Counted from the first letter of the stretch, positions 25,918 to 36,492 are shown. The stretch: DNA of 64,000 nt from Agrobacterium fabrum str. C58 (GCF_000092025.1 NC_003062.2:1610001-1674000), one strand, 5' to 3'. The notes: a model not told the origin generated them from the sequence alone. Numbers and translations: made by a program.

Positions 25918-28233
25918 ATGACCTCTCACGATAAGAACAACACGCCCGCCAACACGGCAAAGGCCGACATCGAGGAACAGGCGCTCTTTTTCCACCGCTA
26001 CCCACGCCCCGGCAAGCTGGAAATCCAGGCCACCAAGCCACTCGGCAACCAGCGGGATCTGGCGCTTGCCTATTCGCCGGGTGTTGCCGCCCCCTGCCTC
26101 GCCATCCATGAGAACCCGGAAATGGCAGCGGAATATACCGCGCGCGCCAATCTCGTCGCCGTCATCTCAAACGGCACGGCGGTGCTCGGCCTCGGCAATA
26201 TCGGTCCGCTCGCTTCCAAGCCTGTTATGGAAGGCAAGGCCGTCCTCTTCAAGAAATTCGCCGGTATCGACGTGTTCGATATCGAGATCGATGCGCCCGG
26301 CATCAACGACATGGTCTCCACCATCGCCGCGCTGGAACCCACCTTCGGCGGCATCAACCTTGAGGATATCAAGGCGCCGGAATGTTTCGAGGTGGAACGC
26401 CAGCTGCGCGAAAAGATGAACATCCCGGTCTTCCACGATGACCAGCACGGCACGGCGATCATCGTCGCCGCCGCCGTCACCAACGCGCTGGAACTGGCCG
26501 GAAAATCGCTCTCGAGCGTCAAGATCGTTGCGTCCGGTGCCGGTGCGGCAGCGCTTGCCTGCCTCAACCTGCTGGTCGCCATGGGTGCAAACAAGGAAAA
26601 CATCTGGGTCCACGATATCGAAGGCCTCGTTTATGAAGGCCGCAACACGCTGATGGACGAGTGGAAAGAAGTTTACGCCCAGAAGACAGACAAGCGTGTG
26701 CTGGCGGATTCGATCGACGGTGCCGATGTCTTCCTCGGCCTTTCCGCCGCGGGCGTGCTGAAGCCGGAACTCTTGGAGCGCATGGCGGAAAATCCGCTGA
26801 TTCTCGCGCTTGCCAACCCCAATCCCGAAATCATGCCGGAGGCTGCCCGTGCCGCCCGCCCGGATGCGATGATTTGCACCGGCCGTTCGGATTTCCCGAA
26901 CCAGGTCAACAATGTTCTCTGCTTCCCCTACATCTTCCGCGGCGCGCTGGATTGCGGCGCAACCACGATCAACGAGGAAATGAAGATGGCCGCCGTGCAG
27001 GCCATTGCAGAGCTTGCCCGCGAGGAAGTCTCGGAAGTCGCCGCCAGAGCCTATAGCGGCGAAACGCCGATCTTTGGCCCGAACTATCTCATTCCCTCGC
27101 CGTTCGATCCGCGCCTCATCCTGCGCATTGCACCCGCCGTTGCCCGCGCTGCGGCGGCAAGCGGCGTGGCCACCCGGCCGATCACCGATTTCGAGGCCTA
27201 TTTCGACCAGCTGAACCGTTTCGTCTGGCGCTCCGGCTTCATCATGAAGCCGGTCTTCAATGCCGCCAAGGCGGCCGAAAAGAAGCGCATCATCTTTGCC
27301 GAAGGCGAAGACGAGCGCGTGCTGCGCGCCGCCCAGGTGCTTTTGGAAGAAGGCACCGGCGTCCCGATCCTCATCGGTCGCCCGCAGATCATCGAAACGC
27401 GCCTGAAGCGCTTCGGCCTGCGCATCCGCCCGCATGCGGATTTCGCCGTGGTCAACCCGGAAGACGATCCGCGCTACCGCGAATATGTGGATGATTATTT
27501 CGCCCTCGTCGGTCGCGCCGGCATCAACCCGGAAGCCGCCCGCACCATCGTGCGTACCAACTCCACCGTCATCGGTGCGCTGTCGGTGAAGCGTGGCGAA
27601 GCGGATGCGCTGATCTGTGGTCTGGAAGGCCGTTATGACCGCCATCTGCGCGACGTGAACCAGATCATCGGCAAGCAGGAAAGTGTGCGCTCCTTTGCGG
27701 GCCTCAGCCTTCTCATTACCCAGCAGGGCGCCCTGTTCCTGACCGATACCTTCGTCAACAACGACCCGACGTCAGAAGAAGTGGCCGAGATGGCGATCCT
27801 TGCGGCGAAGGAAATCCGTCGTTTCGGCATTACGCCGAAGATCGCGCTCGCCAGCCATTCCAACTTCGGATCGCGTGACTCGGAAAGCGCCCGCAAGATG
27901 CGCCGCGCACTGAAGATCATCCAGCAGGCAGCGCCAGAACTGGAAGTGGATGGTGAGATGCAGGGCGGCTCGGCACTCTCCGAAGCGCTGCGCAAGCGTG
28001 CCATGCCCAACAGCGTGCTGACCGGCGAGGCGAACCTTCTGGTCTTCCCGAACCTCGATGCCGCCAATATCACGCTCGGTGTCACTCGCACGCTGACGGA
28101 AGGCCTGCATGTCGGCCCGATCCTGCTCGGCACGGCCCTGCCCGCCCACATCCTGTCGCCCAGCGTCACCTCGCGCGGCGTCGTCAACATGGCGGCCTTT
28201 GCCGTGGTGCAGGCCTCGCACCCTTCGGTGTGA
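25918..28233 (+). CDS. maeB: NAD(P)-dependent malic enzyme with phosphotransacetylase domain
   Basis: About 771 residues, the length of the fused proteobacterial malic enzymes. The N-terminal malic domain has [16 protein letters not shown]-type [14 protein letters not shown] and a Rossmann motif ([12 protein letters not shown]). The C-terminal half (from about residue 440, [20 protein letters not shown]) is a phosphotransacetylase-like domain, usually regulatory. It decarboxylates malate to pyruvate. The ATG at 25918 follows GGTGGAAG; another lies in frame at 25903. NAD versus NADP preference (Dme or Tme of rhizobia) cannot be read directly. Confidence 0.9.
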   Translation: MTSHDKNNTPANTAKADIEEQALFFHRYPRPGKLEIQATKPLGNQRDLALAYSPGVAAPCLAIHENPEMAAEYTARANLVAVISNGTAVLGLGNIGPLASKPVMEGKAVLFKKFAGIDVFDIEIDAPGINDMVSTIAALEPTFGGINLEDIKAPECFEVERQLREKMNIPVFHDDQHGTAIIVAAAVTNALELAGKSLSSVKIVASGAGAAALACLNLLVAMGANKENIWVHDIEGLVYEGRNTLMDEWKEVYAQKTDKRVLADSIDGADVFLGLSAAGVLKPELLERMAENPLILALANPNPEIMPEAARAARPDAMICTGRSDFPNQVNNVLCFPYIFRGALDCGATTINEEMKMAAVQAIAELAREEVSEVAARAYSGETPIFGPNYLIPSPFDPRLILRIAPAVARAAAASGVATRPITDFEAYFDQLNRFVWRSGFIMKPVFNAAKAAEKKRIIFAEGEDERVLRAAQVLLEEGTGVPILIGRPQIIETRLKRFGLRIRPHADFAVVNPEDDPRYREYVDDYFALVGRAGINPEAARTIVRTNSTVIGALSVKRGEADALICGLEGRYDRHLRDVNQIIGKQESVRSFAGLSLLITQQGALFLTDTFVNNDPTSEEVAEMAILAAKEIRRFGITPKIALASHSNFGSRDSESARKMRRALKIIQQAAPELEVDGEMQGGSALSEALRKRAMPNSVLTGEANLLVFPNLDAANITLGVTRTLTEGLHVGPILLGTALPAHILSPSVTSRGVVNMAAFAVVQASHPSV

Positions 28234-28368
28234 TGAAGGCGCATTAACGCAGTTTTGAACATGCTGTTGCCGCAATGCGGCAACAGCATATGTTATCTTC
28301 CCGAAACACGGATTTCCTGAAGCGTAACACCCCTGCCACCGGCCGGGGACATCAAACGGATCGCACAA

Positions 28369-29484
28369 TTGACCCGGCGCAGCCGCATCATCGGCCTCCT
28401 GCTTCCCCTTGTTTTCACGGCTCCTGCCGCCGCTTTTGCGGAGCAGGTGTGCGATACGCTGTATCAACAGCTGCGCGAGCCGCCTCGCGTTATCGGCAAC
28501 ACGGCCGAGGTGCGGCGTTATGCCAATGCGCTCGCCCGCCAGAACATCGTCATCCGCAAGATCAGGAACGACATGCGCAGCTATGGCTGCTCATCAGGCA
28601 GCGTCATCGTTTATGGCAATCCCAATGCCAGCGTCTGCGCCGAGATCGGCGATGCGCTGGTGGATGCCGAGGCCGAACGTGACGCGATCATCCGCGATCG
28701 CGACGACGCCATGGCGGCAGCGCGCAATGACGACGGCGACGTCAGGCGCCAGCGCATTCTCGCCGCCCTCGATGCCAACGGTTGCAGCACAATGCCGGAA
28801 ACGGACACGCGACTGCCGCAGGCTCCCGATGTGACGCGTTATCCCGATGCCTTCCGTCAGCAGGAAAATGAGCCGGGACAGGCAGGCCTTTCGCCCTACC
28901 CCAATGCCGCCGCTGAGGGCGGGCTTCGCACACTCTGCGTGCGCACCTGCGACGGTTCATTCTTCCCGATTGCCTCCAACGCCTCGCCGCTCGATTTCCG
29001 CGCCCAGGCCGAACAATGCCAGAAAATGTGCCCGGGAACCGAGACGGAGCTTTATTTCCATTCCATGACGGATCAGGAAACAGCAGACATGGTGTCTGCG
29101 CAAACCGGCAAACCCTACAAAGACCTGCCGACCGCCTTCGCCTATCGCAATTCCTCCCCGAAAGCGCCGGGCTGCGCCTGCAACATGGCCGCCTACCACC
29201 AGGACATGCAGAAGCAGGAAGAGGCCGCCCGGCCGCAAGCCGAAAGGCCCTATTCCAGCATCAGCACCATTCCATCACCCCAGGGTGACAAGAGTGGAGA
29301 CAAGCCGCAGAAATCCGCCGAGCAGCAACAGGCCGCAAAGCCGCCGGAACAACCCGTTCCCGAACGCGACTATGACCCGAACGACACCAGGGTGCGCGTC
29401 ATCGGCCCCAAATTCCTGCCGGATCAGACAGGCCGGATAGACCTGAAGAACCCGGCACTTAAAGGCATTCAGCCGCAGCAGTGA
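28369..29484 (+). CDS. DUF2865 secreted protein
   Basis: 371 residues with a probable TTG start and a signal peptide (IIGLLLPLVFTAPAAAFA). The conserved cysteine-rich core (LCVRTCDGSFFPI, QCQKMCPGTETELYF and PGCACNMA) is the DUF2865 signature. A coiled-coil-like charged stretch precedes it, and a Pro/Gln/Lys-rich low-complexity tail follows. It is likely periplasmic with disulfides. Function unknown. Confidence 0.82.
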   Translation: MTRRSRIIGLLLPLVFTAPAAAFAEQVCDTLYQQLREPPRVIGNTAEVRRYANALARQNIVIRKIRNDMRSYGCSSGSVIVYGNPNASVCAEIGDALVDAEAERDAIIRDRDDAMAAARNDDGDVRRQRILAALDANGCSTMPETDTRLPQAPDVTRYPDAFRQQENEPGQAGLSPYPNAAAEGGLRTLCVRTCDGSFFPIASNASPLDFRAQAEQCQKMCPGTETELYFHSMTDQETADMVSAQTGKPYKDLPTAFAYRNSSPKAPGCACNMAAYHQDMQKQEEAARPQAERPYSSISTIPSPQGDKSGDKPQKSAEQQQAAKPPEQPVPERDYDPNDTRVRVIGPKFLPDQTGRIDLKNPALKGIQPQQ

Positions 29485-29523
29485 AATCTCTTGCGCGTGC
29501 GTAATGGGGCGAGCGCGCCCCTG

Positions 29524-29649
29524 TTTCTTCTCTCCGAGGGGGAGAAGTTCGTGACAGCGGGATGAAGGGGCAACGTCAGCGATATTCGGTGAGCTAGCCC
29601 CCTCATCCGACCCTTCGGGCCACCTTCTCCCCATGCGCGGAGAAGGAAC
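29524..29649. repeat. RIME-type palindromic element, copy B (inverted)
   Basis: Carries the same core as copy A in opposite orientation (GCGGGATGAAGGGGC ... CCTCATCCGACCCTTCGGGC) with diverged terminal arms. It fills the gap between the convergent DUF2865 and bluB genes. Confidence 0.8.
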
Positions 29650-29677
29650 GAGAGGCGACGCTATCGCATCTCATCCC

Positions 29678-30397
<720 letters not shown>

Positions 30398-30494
30398 TTA
30401 ACCCCAACAATGCGGGCGCGCCGGTGCAGAAACCATGCCGGTTTTGCAGCGATGACGCGCCTCTTCAGCAACCTGCCGCCGTCCGCGCGGTTCG

Positions 30495-30662
30495 GTCTAT
30501 CCTGCCAGGCCGGTCTTCTGACTAAGCTTCATCCGCCCCTTTCGCCTTCCCGAATTGCTTCAGTGGCATGAGAAAAAGAGCATCCGCCTTACAGCGTTGG
30601 GCACGTTCCGGTCTTTCACCGGATTCCCGATTCTCCCGCCGCAAGGGCGGGCACCTGACCGG
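30495..30662 (-). promoter_or_regulatory. Cobalamin riboswitch upstream of bluB
   Basis: On the minus strand the element runs GGTGCCCGCC, then GGGAATCCGGTGAAA, the B12-box core GCCACTG (30568-30562) and AGTCAGAAGACCGGCCTG. These match the ordered conserved blocks of adenosylcobalamin riboswitches. It ends about 100 nt before the bluB ATG, so high cobalamin should switch bluB off. Boundaries are approximate. Confidence 0.9.
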
Positions 30663-30708
30663 AGAAGCTATGGGCAAAAAAGCTTGCAAGCACAAGTGTC
30701 CCACGGGT

Positions 30709-30734
30709 GGTGCGGCAATGTGGCCTGCCGCACC
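30709..30734 (-). terminator. Hairpin after the TolB-like gene
   Basis: Perfect 9-bp arms GGTGCGGCA / TGCCGCACC with an 8-base loop, ten bases after the minus-strand stop at 30744. No T-tract; it separates that gene from the bluB leader. Confidence 0.5.
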
Positions 30735-30743
30735 TTACCGTCA

Positions 30744-31574
30744 TCATTCCACCGGGAAATACCTGACATAAGCAAACTCATCGCCATCAGGAGACCAGTT
30801 GGGCGAATTCATCGTTCCTTGCCCGCCAAACAGGTCGAACAGCGTTTCGACATTGCCGCCATCCATATCCATCAGCTGCACCCGCACATCGAGATCACGC
30901 GGATGATCGAAGACATCGGCGTCATAAGAAACGAACACCACCTTGTCACCCGAAGGAGACGGATGCGGGAACCAGTCGCCATAGGCGCTGTCGGTGATGC
31001 GCTCGACGCTGGAACCATCCACCCGCACGCGCCAAATCTGCATCTGGCCGGTTCGGCTGGAGTTGAAATAGATCCATCGTCCATCCGGCGAATAATCCGG
31101 GCCGTCGTTGCGGCCTTCACCATGGGTGAGGCGCGTTTCAACGCCGCTGTCTATGTCCATGGAATAGATGTCGAAAACCTGGTCGCGAATGCCGCAATAG
31201 GTAAAACTTTTCCCGTCCGGCGACCAGCCATGCCAGTAGGAGGGAAGGTTCTTCGTCATCAGCCGCGGTGTGCCGCCCGTCGACGGCAAAAGGTAGATCG
31301 CGCTCTTGCCGAACTCCACCTTGTCGGAAATGGCATAGAGCGCACCATCGGGCGAAATGCCGTGGTCGTTATTGCAGATTGTCGCAAAGCCGGTGTCGAC
31401 CTTTTCCGGCGAAGGGTCGCCGGCAAGTGACAGGCGATAAAGCAGCCCTTCGCTGTTCAACAGCAGATATTTCCCGTCCGGCGACCAGTTCGGCGCTTCA
31501 AACAGCTCCGGCGTCTGCCAGACCACCCGCATCTTCCGGGTCCGGATGTTGAAGATTTCGATGGAACTGCGCAT
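30744..31574 (-). CDS. TolB-like WD40/PD40 beta-propeller protein
   Basis: About 276 residues from MRSSIEIFNIRTRK (GGGAGGCAGC precedes the ATG). At least five repeats of the form W/Y-S-P-D-G-K are visible (NWSPDGKYLL, GWSPDGKSF, DYSPDGRWIYF, NWSPDGDEF). There is no signal peptide, unlike periplasmic TolB, so it is probably cytosolic. It may be a sensor or scaffold; no enzyme motif was seen. It lies downstream of nadE on the same strand with a 69-bp gap. Confidence 0.8.
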   Translation of the reverse strand: MRSSIEIFNIRTRKMRVVWQTPELFEAPNWSPDGKYLLLNSEGLLYRLSLAGDPSPEKVDTGFATICNNDHGISPDGALYAISDKVEFGKSAIYLLPSTGGTPRLMTKNLPSYWHGWSPDGKSFTYCGIRDQVFDIYSMDIDSGVETRLTHGEGRNDGPDYSPDGRWIYFNSSRTGQMQIWRVRVDGSSVERITDSAYGDWFPHPSPSGDKVVFVSYDADVFDHPRDLDVRVQLMDMDGGNVETLFDLFGGQGTMNSPNWSPDGDEFAYVRYFPVE

Positions 31575-31643
31575 GCTGCCTCCCGGGCCTGTCGATAGTC
31601 TGGTGTGGAGCGTCGACTGGCGCATACATTCCGTTTGCGCACC

Positions 31644-33323
31644 TTACCGATCCCGAAACCGGTTGGTAATCGGATAACGCCGGTCCCGCCCAAAATTCTT
31701 CTTGGTGATCTTCACACCCGGAGCCGATTGCCGGCGCTTGTATTCGGCCAGATAAAGCAGATGCTCGACCCGGTGCACGGTGGCCACATCATGGCCGCGC
31801 GCCAGAATTTCCTCGACCGACATTTCCTTCTCGACAAGGCACTCGAGAATATCATCCAGCACCGGATAGGGCGGCAGCGAATCCTGGTCGGTCTGGTTGG
31901 GGCGCAGTTCGGCCGATGGCGCCTTGGCGATGATATTGGCTGGGATAACCTCGCCGGAAGGGCCAAGCGCGCCCGGCGGCACATGGGCGTTGCGCCAGCT
32001 GGAAATGGCATAGACCTGCATCTTGTAGAGGTCCTTGATGGGATTGAAACCGCCATTCATATCGCCATAAAGCGTCGCATAGCCCACCGACATTTCCGAC
32101 TTGTTGCCGGTCGTTACCACCATCGAGCCGAACTTGTTGGAGACAGCCATCAAAATGGTGCCACGCGTGCGGCTCTGCAGATTTTCTTCGGTAATGCCCT
32201 CTTCCGTGCCCTCGAAGAGTTCGGAGAGCGCCGAAAGAAAGCCTTCCACCGGCTCGACGATCGGCACGATATCGTAACGGCAGCCGAGCGCTCTCGCACA
32301 ATCGGCGGCGTCCTTCAGCGATTCTTCCGAGGTGTAGCGGTAGGGCAGCATGATGCAGCGTACCCGCTCCTCACCCAGCGCATCGACGGCAAGGGCTGCG
32401 CAGATCGCCGAATCGATGCCGCCGGAAAGGCCGAGAACCACGCTCTTGAAGCCGTTCTTGTTGACGTAATCCCTAAAGCCCAGCATGCAGGCGCGGTAAT
32501 CCGCCTCCTCGCCCTCAGGGATTTTCGAGAAAGGCCCGCTGTCGCAATGCCAGCCGTCTGCGGTGCGTTTCCAGTCGGTGACAGCGAGCGTGGCCTCGAA
32601 CTGGCTCATCTGAAAGGCCAGCGTCTTGTCGGCATTAAAGCCGAAGCTCGCACCGTCAAACACCAGCTCATCCTGTCCGCCCAGCTGATTGGCGAAAACC
32701 AGCGGCAGGCCGCTTTCGATCACCTGCCTGAGCGCCACCTGATGGCGCACATCCAGCTTGCCGCGATAATAGGGCGACCCATTCGGCACCAGCAGGATTT
32801 CCGCCCCGCTTTCGGCCAGCGTCTCGCACACGCCCATGTCGTTCCAGATTTCCTCGCAGATCGGAATGCCGATCCGCACGCCACGGAAATTATAGGGCCC
32901 GGAAATCGACCCTTCTTCGAAAACACGTTTTTCGTCGAACTCGCCGTAATTCGGCAGATCGATCTTGTCACGCAACGCGATGATCTTGCCACCATCCAGA
33001 AGCGCCACCGAATTGTGCCGGCCTGTCTCGCCCTGACGCGGAAAACCGATGACGACGCCCGGCCCGCCATCGGCAGTCTCCGCCGCCAGTTCTTCCACAG
33101 CCTTCAGGCAGGCCTTCAGAAAAGCCGGCTTAAGCACCAGATCCTCCGGCGGATAGCCTGAAATGAACAGCTCCGTCAGGAGCAGAAGGTCGGCACCCTG
33201 CGTCGCCGCATCGGCCCGTGCCTCACGCGCCCTGGCGAGATTGCCCGCCACGTCGCCAACAGTCGGATTGAACTGCCCGACGGCAATTCGAAGATGGTTC
33301 TGGATATCGTGTCTGTCGCTCAT
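31644..33323 (-). CDS. nadE: Glutamine-dependent NAD+ synthetase
   Basis: 559 residues in two domains. The N-terminal nitrilase-fold amidase has the E-K-C triad (LLTELFISGYP, LRDKIDLPNYG, GIPICEEIW). The C-terminal synthetase has the PP-loop LGLSGGIDSAICAALA and the adenylate-binding TTGNKSEMSVGYATLYGD. It amidates nicotinic acid adenine dinucleotide using glutamine. Its upstream region carries a GAAC-N7-GAAC repeat and a Pho box, both reading toward it on the minus strand. Confidence 0.95.
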   Translation of the reverse strand: MSDRHDIQNHLRIAVGQFNPTVGDVAGNLARAREARADAATQGADLLLLTELFISGYPPEDLVLKPAFLKACLKAVEELAAETADGGPGVVIGFPRQGETGRHNSVALLDGGKIIALRDKIDLPNYGEFDEKRVFEEGSISGPYNFRGVRIGIPICEEIWNDMGVCETLAESGAEILLVPNGSPYYRGKLDVRHQVALRQVIESGLPLVFANQLGGQDELVFDGASFGFNADKTLAFQMSQFEATLAVTDWKRTADGWHCDSGPFSKIPEGEEADYRACMLGFRDYVNKNGFKSVVLGLSGGIDSAICAALAVDALGEERVRCIMLPYRYTSEESLKDAADCARALGCRYDIVPIVEPVEGFLSALSELFEGTEEGITEENLQSRTRGTILMAVSNKFGSMVVTTGNKSEMSVGYATLYGDMNGGFNPIKDLYKMQVYAISSWRNAHVPPGALGPSGEVIPANIIAKAPSAELRPNQTDQDSLPPYPVLDDILECLVEKEMSVEEILARGHDVATVHRVEHLLYLAEYKRRQSAPGVKITKKNFGRDRRYPITNRFRDR

Positions 33324-33444
33324 GCCATTTCAATACCGCGCCCGTGGCCGCTCCGCAACGCGGCAATTGCATGCCGTCGCCTGGGCAAGACGCCACGGCT
33401 GCGTTCACGCTAAGGTTATCACCGCCCCAGCCATCCTCCGCAAA

Positions 33445-33459
33445 GTTCATGTCGCGTTC
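33445..33459 (-). promoter_or_regulatory. TGAAC-N5-ATGAAC direct repeat upstream of nadE
   Basis: On the minus strand TGAACGCGACATGAAC forms two GAAC half-sites 11 bp apart. The same arrangement is found at 39307, 58783 and 58982. Position is about 120 bp before the nadE start. Confidence 0.45.
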
Positions 33460-33470
33460 ATCGCGCTTAT

Positions 33471-33488
33471 GTGACAGTTACATGACAA
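33471..33488 (-). promoter_or_regulatory. Putative Pho box (PhoB site)
   Basis: TTGTCAT-GTAA-CTGTCAC on the minus strand matches the CTGTCAT-N4-CTGTCAT consensus at 12 of 14 positions. It lies 58 bp before the LtaS-like gene on the plus strand and 148 bp before nadE on the minus strand, with the box oriented toward nadE. Confidence 0.6.
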
Positions 33489-33545
33489 TTTTGCGACGTC
33501 CGATTCACCTCCCCGGATCGGCGCTGCCGCCTGAAATACCGGAGT

Positions 33546-35486
33546 ATGAGTTTGAGAGATTCGGCGCCAAAAACAACGGCTTCCGAAAAGGCTGGTCTTG
33601 TCTTTTCGCCTGCGGGACTGAGGAGCCTTTCGAAGCTTTCGGGTACGGCCTATACGCTTGCCAATCTGACGATCGCATCCATTGTGCTTGTCGTGGCGCT
33701 GGAATGGATCGCCCGCGGTTCGCTCCGTGATGTCGGCGCTTTCCTCACCTCCCCGGCCCGCCCGGGCGTAACCACCATCGCCGCCGTGCTCGCCCTTCTC
33801 CTGGCGCTGGATGCGATCCTTGGCAGGCGTTACCTGTCGCTGATTGCCGTCGCGCCGCTCTGCGCGCTGACGGGACTGATTTCCGCCCAGAAACAGACTT
33901 ATCTCTCCGATCCACTTTACCCTTCCGACCTTTTATTCGGCCGGCAGATCCTCGAGCTTCTGCCGACCATGTTGAAGGCCCAGCCCCTGACGGCAGCACT
34001 GGTGGTCCTCGGCCTCTGCGCCGCCATCGCAGCCCTTGTGGCGTTATGGCTGCTGGCGCGCCGCCATTCGCCGGGCTTGAGCTGGCGTGAGCGCGCCGCG
34101 GGTCTTGTGCTGGCGTTGCCGCTTCTCGCCGGTCTTGCCTCGCTGATGGACTATTCGCATTATTCCTGGGTGCGCGATCGCCTCAACATCATTCCCATGA
34201 TGTGGGATCAGCAGGAGAACTACCGCCATAACGGCTTCCTGATGGCCTTCGCCTTTAATATCCCCATGGCCAATGTCGCGGCACCCGAGGGTTATGGCGA
34301 CAACAGCATCGCCGACCTCACCTCGAAATCCGCTTCCTTCGCCGCCAACAAGGGCGATTACCCTGATGTCATCATGCTGATGAGCGAATCGCTATGGGAT
34401 CCGACCCGGCTGGAGAATGTCGAACTTTCGGCCGATCCCATGCCGACCATCCGCGCCAAACAGTCCGGCAATGTGTTTTCGCCTGAGTTCGGCGGCATGA
34501 CGGCCAATGTGGAATTTGAGGCGCTGACCGGTTTCTCCAACGCCTTCCTGCCCTATGGTAGCATTCCCTATCAGCAATATATCCGCCGTCCGGTGCCCTC
34601 GCTCGCAAGCTTCTTCCGGGGCGAAGGATATTCCGCCATCGCCATGCATCCGTTCCAGGAATGGTTCTGGAACCGCAAGCAGGTCTACAAGAATTTTGGC
34701 TTCGAGGAATTCCGCTCCGAAGAGACGCTGCCGGCGATGGAAAAACGCGGCAACTTCGCCTCCGACGATGCCTTGATGAACGAGATCATGGCGACCGCCG
34801 ATACGGCGAAGAACCCGCTCTTCCTCTTTGCCGTCACCCTGCAGGGACACGGCCCCTACGAAGCGGCCCGTTATGCCGAAAACACGATTGATGTGACGGG
34901 CGGTCTTTCCGCCTCGGCCTCGCAGGCGCTTGCCACCTATTCGCAGGGTGTCGTGGAAGCCGATGACGCGTTGTTGAAACTGATGCGCTGGGCAAAGAAG
35001 CGTGACCGCGAAACCATCATCGTCCTCTTCGGCGATCACCTGCCGCCGCTCGGCCAGACCTTCGTGGAAAGCGGTTACATGCCGGGCATGGTGGCCAGCC
35101 GCCGCGCGCCGCTGGAGGTGATGAAGAAGGAACACGAAACACCGCTCGTCGTCTGGTCCTCCAAGAAAGGCGTGCGCAAGAATATCGGCACCATCAGCCC
35201 GGCGCTCCTGCCCTATCATGTGTTGAAGACCGCGGGCTTCTCCGATCCTTTCTACACCGGCACGCTGGGTGACGTTCAGCAGGAATTCTCCGTCATCGAC
35301 CGGCACATGCTGGTGGCGACGGATGGCGAGGCCATGCCCGACTGGTCGATCGCGCCGAACGCGGTTCCCGATGTGGTGCGCGATTATCGCCTGCTGCAAT
35401 TCGATATGATGTTCGGCGCGCAATATGGCCGCGAGCGTTTCTTCCCCGGCTTTAACTGGCTGCATGAGGGCGCACCGGCGGTGTGA
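33546..35486 (+). CDS. LtaS-like sulfatase-fold membrane phosphotransferase
   Basis: 646 residues. Five N-terminal membrane helices (to about residue 205) precede an extracytoplasmic alkaline-phosphatase/sulfatase domain. Features of the LTA-synthase group are MLMSESLWD, a candidate nucleophile threonine in GGMTANVEFEALTG, and LFGDHLPPLG with metal-binding D and H. In Gram-negative bacteria such enzymes transfer phosphoglycerol from phosphatidylglycerol to periplasmic glucans (OpgB/CgmB-like). A Pho box upstream suggests phosphate control. Acceptor uncertain. Confidence 0.82.
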   Translation: MSLRDSAPKTTASEKAGLVFSPAGLRSLSKLSGTAYTLANLTIASIVLVVALEWIARGSLRDVGAFLTSPARPGVTTIAAVLALLLALDAILGRRYLSLIAVAPLCALTGLISAQKQTYLSDPLYPSDLLFGRQILELLPTMLKAQPLTAALVVLGLCAAIAALVALWLLARRHSPGLSWRERAAGLVLALPLLAGLASLMDYSHYSWVRDRLNIIPMMWDQQENYRHNGFLMAFAFNIPMANVAAPEGYGDNSIADLTSKSASFAANKGDYPDVIMLMSESLWDPTRLENVELSADPMPTIRAKQSGNVFSPEFGGMTANVEFEALTGFSNAFLPYGSIPYQQYIRRPVPSLASFFRGEGYSAIAMHPFQEWFWNRKQVYKNFGFEEFRSEETLPAMEKRGNFASDDALMNEIMATADTAKNPLFLFAVTLQGHGPYEAARYAENTIDVTGGLSASASQALATYSQGVVEADDALLKLMRWAKKRDRETIIVLFGDHLPPLGQTFVESGYMPGMVASRRAPLEVMKKEHETPLVVWSSKKGVRKNIGTISPALLPYHVLKTAGFSDPFYTGTLGDVQQEFSVIDRHMLVATDGEAMPDWSIAPNAVPDVVRDYRLLQFDMMFGAQYGRERFFPGFNWLHEGAPAV

Positions 35487-35602
35487 TGGTTCTGGCTAGG
35501 GCGCCTGAACCGCATGGCGGTGGAAATCGTTTGAATTCCGCCACCATGCGGGTTTATCTCGGGAAAACGCACAAGCACCCCCATCAGAACCGGAGACACA
35601 CC

Positions 35603-36136
35603 GTGTCAGATATCTCCGACTATATCGTCTCGCATTTCAAGCGCTCCTCCCGCGAAATCGGCGAGGTGGAACGGCGCATCCTGGAACTGTCGCACCAGAA
35701 GAAGCTGGTTTCGAGCGACATCAATGCGGAATTTTCCGCCGGCGCCAGTTTGGGCGACAGGCTGGCGGATAATATCGCCAAGGTCGGCGGTTCCTGGGGG
35801 TTCATTCTCAGCTTCTGCTTTTTCCTGATCTTCTGGGCCATCATCAACACCATAGTGCTGACCACCCGCGCCTTCGATCCCTACCCCTTCATCTTCCTCA
35901 ATCTGCTTCTCTCGATGCTGGCCGCCATCCAGGCGCCGATCATCATGATGTCGCAGAACCGACAGGCCGCCCGCGACCGTTTCGAGGCCGCCAAGGACTA
36001 TGAGGTGAACCTGAAGGCCGAGCTGGAGGTTCTGTCGCTGCATGAAAAGATCGATGTGAAGGTGCTCGCCGAACTGGCGGCACTGCGCCAGGACATCGCC
36101 GCCATCCACCACCACGTCACCCGCAAAGACGACTGA
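35603..36136 (+). CDS. DUF1003 membrane protein
   Basis: 177 residues from a GTG start (VSDISDYIVSHFKR) with a CGGAG site. Two membrane helices (GFILSFCFFLIFWAIINTIV and FIFLNLLLSMLAAIQAPIIM) are followed by the diagnostic MMSQNRQAARDRFEAAKDYE of DUF1003 and a coiled-coil tail. An ATG at 35483 would add 40 unlike residues. The function of the family is unknown. Confidence 0.85.
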   Translation: MSDISDYIVSHFKRSSREIGEVERRILELSHQKKLVSSDINAEFSAGASLGDRLADNIAKVGGSWGFILSFCFFLIFWAIINTIVLTTRAFDPYPFIFLNLLLSMLAAIQAPIIMMSQNRQAARDRFEAAKDYEVNLKAELEVLSLHEKIDVKVLAELAALRQDIAAIHHHVTRKDD

Positions 36137-36189
36137 CGCGAAAAAACATCTTCCCCGCTTTTCCCCACCCCGCGCCGCACTGTTAGAGT

Positions 36190-36450
36190 GAACGCAGTCC
36201 TGCCGGGTGAACGCCAGACGTGGCGGAAACTAGAGGACGGTCCTGGTGGTGGAACGCCGGCAACGTTCGTGGAAAGGACCATTTCGCAAAGCGCCGTGCA
36301 CGGCCCTTGCGAGATACGGCATGGTGAAAGACCCGGCTGCGCAACGCATCCGACCCACACCAACCTCACCTGAAGCGCAGCCGGGGATCGCCCGGTGCTC
36401 TCCATCCATACCCCGCATGGCAGCGCTGTGCGGGATGAAGCTGTTGGTTT
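36190..36450 (+). ncRNA. Candidate structured RNA with tandem hairpins
   Basis: Two consecutive 40-42-nt units both begin GTCCTG and end AGGAC (36197-36238 and 36239-36280) and share the inner GAACGCC. They are followed by a stem TCGCAA...TTGCGA enclosing GCCGTGCACGGC (36284-36312), an 11-bp perfect stem CCCGGCTGCGC/GCGCAGCCGGG (36332-36385), and a final CCCGCA/TGCGGG hairpin (36412-36434). I recognise no known RNA family; the strand is assumed. Confidence 0.35.
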
Positions 36451-36492
36451 TTGGGGCGTTTTCAGGAAGTGAACGGAAGTGCGTACGGCTTA

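Noticed and set aside
26167..27645. 492-residue minus-strand open frame
   Set aside because: Antisense to malic enzyme, no recognisable motifs.
30568..30771. Small plus-strand frame over the bluB leader
   Set aside because: It is antisense to a cobalamin riboswitch whose conserved blocks explain the sequence.
31605..33161. 518-residue plus-strand open frame
   Set aside because: Antisense to nadE, which has an intact triad and PP-loop.
36190..36450. RNase P RNA, tmRNA, SRP RNA or 6S RNA
   Set aside because: None of the conserved motifs (for example the GAGGAAAGTCC of RNase P, the GGAAGG of SRP, or a tmRNA tag) is present.
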